Positions 19,702 to 27,889 of a stretch of 64,000 nucleotides of DNA are shown here, piece by piece. The stretch is from Chryseobacterium arachidis (GTDB taxonomy: Bacteria; Bacteroidota; Bacteroidia; Flavobacteriales; Weeksellaceae). The stretch covers positions 186,001 through 250,000 of the forward strand of contig NZ_FQUT01000002.1 of NCBI RefSeq assembly GCF_900129245.1, in the 5' to 3' direction. The position numbers were made by a program, and so were the translations under genes. The number at the start of each line of letters is the position of its first letter. Positions within the stretch are counted from its first letter, which is position 1. Under the pieces are notes generated by a model that had not been told where the DNA came from, ran no database searches, and was given only the letters and a program-made list of their open reading frames with translations.

Positions 19702-20315
19702 TTTCTGATAATTACATAAGAATTTTTAGCTCCCGGAACAGCACCTTTTACTACTAAAAGATTTTGTTCTTGATCCACTTTTAATACCTGAAGGTTTTGT
19801 ACAGTTACCTGCTCACCTCCCATTCTACCAGCCATTCTCATCCCTTTGAATACTCTTGAAGGGTCAGATCCAGCACCGATAGAACCTGGAGCTCTAAGTC
19901 TGTTGTGCTGACCATGAGTTGCCTGCATTACACCTCCAAATCCGTGTCTTTTAACAACACCTTGGAAACCTTTACCTTTAGAAGTTCCTGTTACATCTAC
20001 ATATTCACCTTCGATGAATAGATCAACTTTTACTTCCTCTCCTACTTTAGCATCTGCGAATCCGTCGTGGAATTCAACTAATTTAGCTTTAGGAGCAGAA
20101 CCAGCCTTTTTGAAATGACCAGCTAACGCTTTACCAACGTTCTTCTCACTCTTGTCATCGAAACCCAATTGAACAGCAGCATAGCCGTCAACTTCTAAGG
20201 TTCTGACCTGTAAAATCGAGCATGGACCAGCCTGAATAACTGTACAAGGAATGTTTTTTCCTTCTTCGTTAAACAAAGACGTCATACCGATTTTTTTACC
20301 AATAATACCTGACAT
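19692..20315 (-). CDS. rplC: 50S ribosomal protein L3
   Basis: Large-subunit core protein (207 aa) starting [20 protein letters not shown]; the loop [20 protein letters not shown] reaches the peptidyl-transferase centre. It is the first gene of this S10-spc-alpha block. rpsJ, often directly upstream in flavobacteria, instead lies about 15.5 kb away at the end of the str operon. A promoter and a ~100-base leader precede it. Confidence 0.98.
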   Translation of the reverse strand: MSGIIGKKIGMTSLFNEEGKNIPCTVIQAGPCSILQVRTLEVDGYAAVQLGFDDKSEKNVGKALAGHFKKAGSAPKAKLVEFHDGFADAKVGEEVKVDLFIEGEYVDVTGTSKGKGFQGVVKRHGFGGVMQATHGQHNRLRAPGSIGAGSDPSRVFKGMRMAGRMGGEQVTVQNLQVLKVDQEQNLLVVKGAVPGAKNSYVIIRKWN

Positions 20316-20335
20316 TGTTTATATTATAATAAAAT

Positions 20336-20398
20336 TTATCCTTTATTTATCCCCATTTTTCGGAGGTCTGAAGTAATTTCTACTTTTGATATAGGCAT
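20336..20398 (-). CDS. Possible 20-residue leader peptide upstream of rplC
   Basis: Within the rplC leader an ATG opens a 20-codon frame (MPISKVEITSDLRKMGINKG) that ends 21 bases before the rplC ATG. It lies downstream of the predicted promoter, so it would be transcribed. There is no independent evidence of translation and a chance ORF of this size is quite possible. Confidence 0.2.
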   Translation of the reverse strand: MPISKVEITSDLRKMGINKG

Positions 20399-20421
20399 AC
20401 TACGCCCCTAAAATGAGTGTG

Positions 20422-20452
20422 CAAATGTATGAATAATTTTATAACTGACAAA
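20422..20452 (-). promoter_or_regulatory. Promoter of the S10-spc-alpha block
   Basis: The minus strand has TTTG (20449-20452), a 19-base spacer and TACATTTG (20422-20429), matching the Bacteroidota promoter in both sequence and spacing. Predicted start of transcription is near 20416, giving a ~100-base leader before rplC. Confidence 0.65.
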
Positions 20453-20566
20453 TATTTAAGGTAAAATATTTTGATTTTTAATCAATTAGATCATTTTGGG
20501 AAAATTTAGGCTAAATTTTCAAGAAAATATTTTTGAATTACGGAAAATTTAAAAACGACTCGGATT

Positions 20567-21331
20567 TTAATTAATAATTACACTCACTCCAATTTCTTCG
20601 AGATTATTTTTGTCTTCTTCTAAAATACCTTTATCTGTGATCAGATAATCTATTTTATCCAATGAAGCGATTTTTCCAAAGCCTTTTACATTTAATTTTG
20701 AAGAATCCGCAAGAATTACAACCTGCTCGGAACATTCAATCATTAATTGATTTAAATGAGCTTCCGCAGCGTTTGAAGTACTGATTCCGAAATCCATATC
20801 GATTCCGTCCACACCAAGGAATAATTTATTACAGGAGAATTGTTTCAGAATTGTTTCAGAAATAGAACCCACAATAGAAGTAGAACTTTTTCTCACCTCG
20901 CCTCCCAATTGTATAATATTAATATTAGGATTATTGCAAAGCTCGATCGCAACACGCAAAGAAGATGTTAAAACCGTCAACGGACCGAAATTCACAAGCA
21001 TTCTCGCCAAATAATGCATCGTCGTACCGGAAGCCAAAATAACACAATCGTTCTCCTGAATTAAAGACAATGCCGATTTGGCAATTTCCTGTTTCGCTTC
21101 TACATTGATGCTTTCTTTTTCTCCAACATTCTTCTCGTACGCATATCTTACATGCTTGCTCGCTCCTCCGTGATTTCGGAAAAGCAGACCTAAACTTTCG
21201 AGATAATTTAAATCTTTTCGAATCGTAACCGACGAAACATTGAACTTATCACACAAATCCTGTACAAGCACATGATCCTTTTCATCCAGCTCTTTTAGTA
21301 TATCATTGTGTCTCGGTAACAGCTTTTCCAT
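20567..21331 (-). CDS. glpR: DeoR-family repressor, probably GlpR
   Basis: Sugar-phosphate-responsive transcriptional repressor. Counted from the ATG at 21331 (254 aa), an N-terminal DeoR helix-turn-helix spans about 1-55 (RHNDILKELDEKDHVLVQDL, SSVTIRKDLNYLESLGLL) and a sugar-phosphate-sensing domain follows (ILASGTTMHYLARML, KLFLGVDGIDMDFGISTSN). An ATG 15 bases upstream (21346) would add MKRNE, but that codes over operator-like sequence; either start is possible. It is divergent from glpD, so glycerol 3-phosphate is the likely effector, by analogy with GlpR. Confidence 0.85.
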   Translation of the reverse strand: MEKLLPRHNDILKELDEKDHVLVQDLCDKFNVSSVTIRKDLNYLESLGLLFRNHGGASKHVRYAYEKNVGEKESINVEAKQEIAKSALSLIQENDCVILASGTTMHYLARMLVNFGPLTVLTSSLRVAIELCNNPNINIIQLGGEVRKSSTSIVGSISETILKQFSCNKLFLGVDGIDMDFGISTSNAAEAHLNQLMIECSEQVVILADSSKLNVKGFGKIASLDKIDYLITDKGILEEDKNNLEEIGVSVIIN

Positions 21332-21462
21332 TTCGTTTCGTTTCATCAAAAATACCAATTTTATTTGGATTCGAAAAATTTCATTTATTTTCTTTTTAGT
21401 TTCGTTTTTAATTTTTAACTTTGAAAACGAAACATAACGAAATATTATGAAACGAAACGAAG
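21330..21462. promoter_or_regulatory. Cluster of TTTCGTTT/AAACGAAA operator-like repeats between glpR and glpD
   Basis: The divergent region holds at least six copies of a TTTCGTT(T)/(A)AACGAAA half-site: two back to back at 21331-21345, one at 21399-21408, two around 21425-21441 and two at 21450-21460 inside the first glpD codons. DeoR-family repressors are known to bind repeated motifs of this kind. The sites overlap the predicted glpD promoter and both start codons, fitting repression of both genes. Confidence 0.65.
21416..21423 (+). promoter_or_regulatory. Putative -7 element for the glpDKF operon
   Basis: TAACTTTG matches TAnnTTTG exactly, 23 bases before the glpD ATG, and lies among the operator-like repeats. 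Confidence 0.55.
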
Positions 21463-23036
21463 AACTCAGCAAAATAACCACGGTAAAAGAATGGGACTTC
21501 CTAATTATCGGTGGAGGAGCGAGCGGTTTAGGTTCGGCATTGGATGCAGTAAGCAGAGGATTTAAAACGTTACTGTTGGAATCTCACGATTTCGCGAAAG
21601 CGACTTCCAGCAGAAGTACTAAGCTAGTGCATGGTGGAGTACGATATTTGGCACAGGGAGATATAGGTTTAGTAAAAGAAGCATTAAAGGAAAGAGGACT
21701 GTTGTCAAAAAACGCAGCACATGTTGTTAAAAATCAATCTTTTATTATTCCAAATTATACTTGGTGGGGAGGAATTTATTATAAAATAGGACTTTCGGTT
21801 TACGATTTTCTTGCCGGAAAGCTAAGTTTAGGAAGAACAAAATACATCAGCAAATCAAAAACCGTTGAAAAACTTCCTACTATCGAACAAAAAGGTTTGG
21901 CAAGCGGAGTGGTTTACCAGGACGGACAGTTTGATGATGCTAGACTGGCAATTAATTTAACTCAAACGATTATTGAAAAAGGAGGAACAGCCGTTAATTA
22001 CGTTAAAGTTATTAATTTAATTAAAAATGATTCCAATAAAATCATCGGAGTTATTGCAGAAGATCAGTTCACGAAAGAGCAATTCGAAATCAAAGCGAAG
22101 GTGGTCATCAACGCAACTGGAGTTTTCACGAACGACATATTAAATATGAATAATCCGAAACACGGAAAATTCGTAGTTCCAAGTCAGGGAATTCATTTGG
22201 TTTTGGATAAATCTTTCTTAAAAAGTGATGACGCCATCATGATTCCGAAAACATCAGACGGAAGAGTTTTGTTTGTCGTTCCATGGCACGACCGCGCTTT
22301 GGTTGGAACAACTGATACTTTATTGGAAAACGAAAGTTTCGAACCGAGAGCTTTGGAAGATGAAATTAAATTTGTTTTAAATACGGCAAGACAATATTTA
22401 TCTAAAAAACCAACCCGCGAAGATGTAAAATCTGTTTTCGCAGGACTTAGGCCTCTTGCCGCTCCAAAAGACGGAAGCAAAAGCACGAAAGAAGTTTCAA
22501 GAAGTCACAAAGTCGTAACATCCGATACTGGATTAGTTTCCATCATCGGTGGAAAATGGACCACATACCGTAAAATGGCAGAAGACACTATCGATGAAGC
22601 AATGAGGGTTCATAAATTGGGAACGACAACTTCCAAAACAGAACATCTTTCGATTCACGGAAATGTGAAACCTGAAACGGTGGACAGAACCAATCATTTA
22701 TACGTTTACGGAGCAGATATTCCGGAAATCAAAAAATTACAGCAAAACAATCCTGAGTTTTCAGAAAAGATACATCCTGATCATCCATTTACAGTCGCAG
22801 AAGCAATTTGGGCTATCCGAAGCGAAATGGCACAAACCATTGAGGATATTTTAGCACGAAGAGTCCGACTTTTATTTTTAGATGCAAGAGCAGCAATCGA
22901 TAGTGCGCATAAGATCGCCGCAATTATTGCAAAAGAAAACGGGCATTCCGCAGAATGGGCAAATGAACAGGAACGAGAGTTTATCGAATTGGCGAAAGGA
23001 TACTTATTGACTCCTTATTCTCCAAGATCCATCTAA
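21447..23036 (+). CDS. glpD: Aerobic glycerol-3-phosphate dehydrogenase
   Basis: FAD-dependent enzyme that oxidises glycerol 3-phosphate to dihydroxyacetone phosphate and passes electrons to quinone at the inner membrane. The N-terminal dinucleotide fold is [18 protein letters not shown] (about 17-34), followed by [15 protein letters not shown], the substrate-site [20 protein letters not shown] and [14 protein letters not shown]. At 529 aa it has the usual length. First gene of the operon glpD-glpK-glpF, with glpK 19 bases downstream; the first codons contain an operator-like repeat. Confidence 0.96.
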   Translation: MKRNEELSKITTVKEWDFLIIGGGASGLGSALDAVSRGFKTLLLESHDFAKATSSRSTKLVHGGVRYLAQGDIGLVKEALKERGLLSKNAAHVVKNQSFIIPNYTWWGGIYYKIGLSVYDFLAGKLSLGRTKYISKSKTVEKLPTIEQKGLASGVVYQDGQFDDARLAINLTQTIIEKGGTAVNYVKVINLIKNDSNKIIGVIAEDQFTKEQFEIKAKVVINATGVFTNDILNMNNPKHGKFVVPSQGIHLVLDKSFLKSDDAIMIPKTSDGRVLFVVPWHDRALVGTTDTLLENESFEPRALEDEIKFVLNTARQYLSKKPTREDVKSVFAGLRPLAAPKDGSKSTKEVSRSHKVVTSDTGLVSIIGGKWTTYRKMAEDTIDEAMRVHKLGTTTSKTEHLSIHGNVKPETVDRTNHLYVYGADIPEIKKLQQNNPEFSEKIHPDHPFTVAEAIWAIRSEMAQTIEDILARRVRLLFLDARAAIDSAHKIAAIIAKENGHSAEWANEQEREFIELAKGYLLTPYSPRSI

Positions 23037-23055
23037 CCTTAATTACTATCACAGC

Positions 23056-24552
23056 ATGAGTGAAAAGTTAATTCTCGCTCTGGACCAAGGTACGACTTCG
23101 TCAAGAGCCATTTTATTCAATCACAGCGGAGAAATAGAATTTGTTTCTCAGAAGAGTTTTGAACAGATATTTCCTACCCCGGGTTGGGTAGAGCATGATC
23201 CTAATGAAATTTGGTCTTCTCAGGTTTCCGTAGCGGCGGAAGTTATTGCCAAAGCCGGAATTTCCGGAAGAGAAGTTGCAGCAATCGGGATCACCAATCA
23301 GCGTGAAACGACCGTCGTCTGGGATAAAGAAACGGGAGAACCGGTTTACAATGCGATTGTTTGGCAAGACAGAAGAACGTCTAAATACTGCGACGAATTA
23401 AAAGAGCAAGGTCATGCTGAAACGATTAAAGAAAAAACAGGTCTTGTATTGGATGCTTATTTCTCAGCAACAAAACTAAAATGGATTTTAGACAACGTAG
23501 AAGGCGCAAGAGAAAAAGCAGAGGCAGGAAAACTATGTTTCGGAACGGTTGATACTTTCCTAGTTTGGAAACTAACACGTGGAAAAATGTTCATCACGGA
23601 TGTTTCGAATGCAAGCAGAACCATGCTTTTGAATATCCACACATTGGAATGGGATAATGATTTATTGGAATTATTCAATATTCCAAAAGCTATTCTACCG
23701 GAAGTAAAACAAAGCAGTGAAATCTACGGAGAAACTGCCACCACTCTATTTTCCACAAAAATTCCGATTGCAGGAATTGCGGGAGATCAGCAGGCAGCGT
23801 TATTCGGACAAATGTGTACCACTCCCGGAATGGTAAAAAACACTTACGGAACCGGATGCTTCCTTTTAATGAATACAGGAACCGAAGCCGTTGCTTCTAA
23901 AAACAATTTACTGACAACTGTTGCCTGGAAAATTAATGGAGAAGTGAATTACGCTTTGGAAGGAAGTGTTTTTGTAGGCGGAGCAGCCATTCAATGGTTG
24001 AGAGACGGTTTAAAATTAATTCATTCCGCAGAAGAAGTAAATACTTTGGCTCAATCTGTTGAAGATAACGGCGGAGTGTATTTTGTTCCTGCACTGACAG
24101 GCTTGGGTGCTCCTCACTGGGATCAGTACGCTCGCGGAACAATCGTTGGTGTAACCCGAGGAACCACAAACGGACACATTGCAAGAGCAACTTTAGAAGG
24201 AATAGCTTTTCAGGTATATGATATCGTAAAAGCGATGGAAGCAGATTCGGGAAGGGAAAGTTTGGAATTAAGAGTTGACGGCGGAGCTTCTGCCAGTGAT
24301 ATTCTGATGCAGATTCAGTCTGATATTTTCGGATTTAAAATTACAAGGCCCAAAACTTTGGAAACAACAGCTTTAGGAGCAGCCTATCTTGCCGGACTTG
24401 CCGTTGGATATTGGGAAAGCATCGATGAAATACAGTCTCAGTGGATTGTTGACAAAGATTTCCATCCTCAACTGGAAAGAGAAAAAGTTGAGAAAATGGT
24501 CAACACTTGGAACAAGGCGGTTCAGCGTTCTCAAAACTGGATCGAAGATTAA
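23056..24552 (+). CDS. glpK: Glycerol kinase
   Basis: Phosphorylates glycerol to glycerol 3-phosphate, trapping it in the cytoplasm. 498 aa, FGGY fold: the N-terminal [37 protein letters not shown], the middle [17 protein letters not shown] and the C-terminal [18 protein letters not shown] plus [18 protein letters not shown]. Operon position between the dehydrogenase and the uptake channel makes the pathway role clear. Confidence 0.98.
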   Translation: MSEKLILALDQGTTSSRAILFNHSGEIEFVSQKSFEQIFPTPGWVEHDPNEIWSSQVSVAAEVIAKAGISGREVAAIGITNQRETTVVWDKETGEPVYNAIVWQDRRTSKYCDELKEQGHAETIKEKTGLVLDAYFSATKLKWILDNVEGAREKAEAGKLCFGTVDTFLVWKLTRGKMFITDVSNASRTMLLNIHTLEWDNDLLELFNIPKAILPEVKQSSEIYGETATTLFSTKIPIAGIAGDQQAALFGQMCTTPGMVKNTYGTGCFLLMNTGTEAVASKNNLLTTVAWKINGEVNYALEGSVFVGGAAIQWLRDGLKLIHSAEEVNTLAQSVEDNGGVYFVPALTGLGAPHWDQYARGTIVGVTRGTTNGHIARATLEGIAFQVYDIVKAMEADSGRESLELRVDGGASASDILMQIQSDIFGFKITRPKTLETTALGAAYLAGLAVGYWESIDEIQSQWIVDKDFHPQLEREKVEKMVNTWNKAVQRSQNWIED

Positions 24553-24576
24553 TCACCTTTAAAACAAATTAAAACT

Positions 24577-25308
24577 ATGACTCCATTTGTAGCAGAAATA
24601 ATCGGCACGATGCTGATGATACTTTTAGGAAACGGCGTAGTGGCCAACGTTGTTTTGAAAGATACCAAAGGAAATAATTCAGGATGGATCGTGATTACCA
24701 CAGCATGGGCTTTGGCGGTTTTCGTGGGCGTGACGGTTGCAGGACCAGTCAGCGGTGCTCATCTGAATCCGGCAGTAACTTTAGGTTTGGCTTTTGCAGG
24801 AAAATTTTCATGGGACTTAGTTCCTACTTATATCGCAGGAGAAATGATCGGGGCGATGTTGGGAGCTTTTCTTGTCTGGTTATTTAATAAAGATCATTTT
24901 GCCATCACAGAAGATGAAGGTGCTAAATTGGCTTGTTTCAGTACAGGTCCCGCAATCAGAAAACCTATTTCAAATATCATCAGTGAAATTATCGGGACTT
25001 TCGTTTTAGTATTTGTGATTTTCCATTTTACAGATCCTAATCTTAATGTGCATAATGATCCAAGTGCAAAAATCGGTTTAGGAACCATCGGAGCTTTACC
25101 TGTTACGTTTTTAGTATGGGCAATTGGTTTGTCTTTGGGCGGAACTACAGGTTATGCTATTAATCCGGCGAGAGATTTTGGGCCAAGAATTATGCATGCC
25201 ATTCTTCCGGTAAAAGGAAGCAGTGATTGGGGTTACGCATGGATTCCCATTGCAGGGCCCATTATCGGGGCGGCTCTTGCAGCGTTATTGCATGTAGCAT
25301 TAAGTTAA
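24577..25308 (+). CDS. glpF: Glycerol uptake facilitator (aquaglyceroporin)
   Basis: Inner-membrane channel of the MIP family (243 aa, six helices and two half-helices). The two NPA boxes are GAHLNPAVTLG and GYAINPARDFGPR. The Asp after the second NPAR is the marker of glycerol facilitators rather than water-only aquaporins. 24 bases after glpK. It supplies glycerol to the kinase. Confidence 0.96.
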   Translation: MTPFVAEIIGTMLMILLGNGVVANVVLKDTKGNNSGWIVITTAWALAVFVGVTVAGPVSGAHLNPAVTLGLAFAGKFSWDLVPTYIAGEMIGAMLGAFLVWLFNKDHFAITEDEGAKLACFSTGPAIRKPISNIISEIIGTFVLVFVIFHFTDPNLNVHNDPSAKIGLGTIGALPVTFLVWAIGLSLGGTTGYAINPARDFGPRIMHAILPVKGSSDWGYAWIPIAGPIIGAALAALLHVALS

Positions 25309-25326
25309 CCACAGACAGTTTACACA

Positions 25327-26127
25327 ATGAAAAAACTCTTTTATATATGCCTGGTTTTACTAGGCACAGGGAATTTTTTTGCCCAGGAAAATACGGAAGA
25401 AAAGGAAGACAGCAGGTTGGATTTCACAGCGAATATTCAGAATAATCACCTTTGGAGAGGTTTGATTATTACCGATAAACCTGTTGTGATGGGAAATCTT
25501 TCCTACGCATTAGATAAAGATAAAAAATGGAAAGTCGGAATCTGGGGTGCTTCAGCTTTAGCGGATGACAAAGATGATACGCATTACAAAGAAATCAATT
25601 ATTATGTTCAGTATTCCAATGGCCGTTTGTACATCGGTTTGTGGGATTTATTTAATTCAAGAAACATCAATACGGCAGTTGCTTCGGATGATATTTTTAA
25701 TTATTCCAACAGAAGAACAGCGCATATTATTGATTTAAGAACCAATTATACTTTTGGACCTTCTTTTCCTTTAAATATTGAAGCAGACATTATGCTGTAC
25801 GGTGGAGCCAATGCAGGAGAGGTCGTTTTAGAAGATGATGGAACGTATAAAAAGAATAAATATTCGACCTATGTTCAGGCGAGTTATCCTGTGATTAAAG
25901 ATAAAAAAGTGAATCTTGATGCATTTGTAGGAGCCGGTTTTGCTTTGAATGACAAAAGATTCCTTTACGGAAACGGAACCAACAGTTTCGATATTGTAAA
26001 TGTCGGAGTAAAAGCAACAAAATCTTTAAAGATTACGGAACATTACAGCCTTCCCGTCTCGATGATGGCAATGTGGAACCCTGCGAATAAATTTGCAAGA
26101 ATTCAGCTGGCGGCAACGGTTTTTTAA
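25327..26127 (+). CDS. Putative outer-membrane beta-barrel protein in the glp operon
   Basis: 266 aa with an N-terminal signal peptide (MKKLFYICLVLLGTGNFFA, cleavage before QEN). The rest has alternating hydrophobic and polar strands, many aromatics and a C-terminal Phe (IQLAATVF), all typical of outer-membrane barrels. It starts 18 bases after glpF and is followed by a terminator, so it is the last gene of the glp operon. Its place suggests an outer-membrane route for glycerol or glycerol 3-phosphate, but that substrate is inferred. Confidence 0.75.
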   Translation: MKKLFYICLVLLGTGNFFAQENTEEKEDSRLDFTANIQNNHLWRGLIITDKPVVMGNLSYALDKDKKWKVGIWGASALADDKDDTHYKEINYYVQYSNGRLYIGLWDLFNSRNINTAVASDDIFNYSNRRTAHIIDLRTNYTFGPSFPLNIEADIMLYGGANAGEVVLEDDGTYKKNKYSTYVQASYPVIKDKKVNLDAFVGAGFALNDKRFLYGNGTNSFDIVNVGVKATKSLKITEHYSLPVSMMAMWNPANKFARIQLAATVF

Positions 26128-26151
26128 AATTAATAATTGTTAGTAATTTAC

Positions 26152-26180
26152 AAACCATCTCTTTTGAGGTGGTTTTTTGT
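26152..26180 (+). terminator. Terminator of the glp operon
   Basis: AAACCATCTC and GAGGTGGTTT pair (one G-U) around a TTTT loop and are followed by TTTGTTTTTTT. Confidence 0.8.
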
Positions 26181-26256
26181 TTTTTTGAATGATCCAAAAG
26201 TGCATTCTAAGAGCAATCACCGTGATTTTACGGTTTAATTTTTGCTGAGTTATTTT

Positions 26257-26264
26257 TACTTTTG
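26257..26264 (+). promoter_or_regulatory. Putative -7 element for the 26.3-kb gene
   Basis: TACTTTTG matches TAnnTTTG and lies 15 bases before the ATG at 26279. Confidence 0.5.
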
Positions 26265-26278
26265 AAAAAATTTTAATT

Positions 26279-26701
26279 ATGAAAAAGCTTTTTTGTGTAT
26301 TCGTTTTGTGCATCAGCTTATTATCTTTTGCTCAGTCTAAAGTACCGTTTGTCGGGAAAAGATTTTATGATATTGTAGAAGGATTCAGCGGCAGCGGAAC
26401 GCCGGCATATTATGTTGACATTAAGAAAAACGGAGATGTACATTTCGGATATGTTCAGGTAAATCAGGCGGACGGAACTGAAACAGCAGAAGAAATCAAT
26501 GTAGGGAAATACAATCCTAAAATGATGACCGTACATTTTAAAAAATTCAACGAAACTTTTAATCTTAAACTTGAAAAAGATAAAATTTATTTAACCGATA
26601 AAAACGGAAATATTCAAAAAACATCAGACTGCTGTTCGGTGGCAGAAAGCACGGATCCTGACACGAAATGCTCTTGTGAAAGCGGATTATACGAATCATG
26701 A
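26279..26701 (+). CDS. Hypothetical secreted protein
   Basis: 140 aa with a signal peptide (MKKLFCVFVLCISLLSFA, then QSKVPF). The mature part looks like a small beta-rich domain (VGKRFYDIVEGFSGSGTPAY, VHFGYVQVNQADGTE). The end is Cys-rich with two pairs (SDCCSVAES and KCSC), which could bind metal or form disulphides. The stop overlaps the start of the next gene (ATGA), so the two are coupled. Family not recognised. Confidence 0.7.
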   Translation: MKKLFCVFVLCISLLSFAQSKVPFVGKRFYDIVEGFSGSGTPAYYVDIKKNGDVHFGYVQVNQADGTETAEEINVGKYNPKMMTVHFKKFNETFNLKLEKDKIYLTDKNGNIQKTSDCCSVAESTDPDTKCSCESGLYES

Positions 26702-27681
26702 GACATTTAAGATTTTTTATTTTTCTGATTCTTTTTGCCGTGATTTCCTGCGGGAAAAATGAAAATCACCCTTATACTTTCTATTACTGGAAAACGAAAC
26801 TGGCTTTAGACAAAACTGAAAAAGACATCTTACAAAAGGTTACTTCTCCTTATTTATACACAAGATTTTTTGATATTGATAAAATTGACGGAAAATTTCA
26901 ACCTGTCGGAGTTATTACCAAAGACAAAAGTTTTGAGACCGATAAGCCAATTGCTCCAACCGTTTTTATTACTAACCGAACTTTGTTCAGCATTACCGAT
27001 GAGGAAATTAAATTTCTTGCGGAAAACATCGACAATTTAATCCAAAAGAAAACTTCCGAATATCATCTAAAACTCAACAACGAAATACAAATCGATTGCG
27101 ATTGGACTGCCGGAACGCGTGATGATTATTTTAAATTTTTAAAAAAATTAAAAAAAGTTTCAAAGAAATCAATCACCTGTACACTACGTCTTCATCAGGT
27201 AAAAGATAAAAATTTGATGGGAATTCCGCCAGTCGATAAAGTTTATTTAATGTGCTACTCCACTTCATCACCTTTGGAAAACTCAGATAAAAATTCGATT
27301 CTTGATGTGAATACGTTGAAGAGTTATCTTTCAAAACTGGAAGATTATCCTTTGAAAAATATTGAAGTGGCATTGCCGATTTATTCCTGGGGAATTGTGA
27401 CGAATCATTTGGGAAAGCACAAACTGATTAATGCTTTGTCTGAAAAAGATCTGCAAAATCCTAATTTCAGGAGAATTTCGGAAATGGAAGTTGAAATTCA
27501 GAAAGATGGCTTCTATTTCGGACATTATCTGAATAAAGGATTTAAGATTAAAATTGAAGAGATTTCGGACAATCAGTTACAAGAGGTTGTGAATTTCCTG
27601 GAGAAAAAAATAAAGCATTTCAATATCGTTTATTATCAATTAGATAGTAAATTTGTTGCAGGACAGAATTTTAACTTTTAA
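26698..27681 (+). CDS. Hypothetical lipoprotein
   Basis: 327-aa predicted lipoprotein: MRHLRFFIFLILFAVISCGK, with Cys18. The body includes FYYWKTKLALDKTEKDIL, FFDIDKIDGKF, DCDWTAGTRDDYFKFLKKL and PIYSWGIVTNH. The alternation of predicted strands and helices with conserved-looking Asp and Trp resembles a TIM-barrel-like hydrolase fold, but no family can be named. The ATGA overlap ties it to the upstream secreted protein; a large secreted protein follows after a palindromic repeat. Confidence 0.72.
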   Translation: MRHLRFFIFLILFAVISCGKNENHPYTFYYWKTKLALDKTEKDILQKVTSPYLYTRFFDIDKIDGKFQPVGVITKDKSFETDKPIAPTVFITNRTLFSITDEEIKFLAENIDNLIQKKTSEYHLKLNNEIQIDCDWTAGTRDDYFKFLKKLKKVSKKSITCTLRLHQVKDKNLMGIPPVDKVYLMCYSTSSPLENSDKNSILDVNTLKSYLSKLEDYPLKNIEVALPIYSWGIVTNHLGKHKLINALSEKDLQNPNFRRISEMEVEIQKDGFYFGHYLNKGFKIKIEEISDNQLQEVVNFLEKKIKHFNIVYYQLDSKFVAGQNFNF

Positions 27682-27710
27682 TATTAAAATTATTTTTTAA
27701 TTTTTTCTCT

Positions 27711-27776
27711 CGCTGATTTTACAGATTACGCAGATGACTGAGTTAAAAAATCTGCGCGATTTGCTCAATCTGCGAG
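27711..27776. repeat. Imperfect palindromic intergenic repeat (CAGATT..CGCAGAT / ATCTGCG..)
   Basis: CGCTGATTTTACAGATTACG with CGCAGAT on the left and ATCTGCGCGATTTGCTCAAT plus CTGCG on the right form a long imperfect hairpin. This resembles palindromic repeats often seen between genes in flavobacteria; only one copy is in this window. Confidence 0.55.
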
Positions 27777-27889
27777 ATATTTTTCCCACAGATTTCACAG
27801 CTTTTCAGGGATGATTGAGAATAAAAATTTATTTAACCATAAATAATAATTTCATTAAAACTATAAACTCAAAAAAACACCATAATAAT

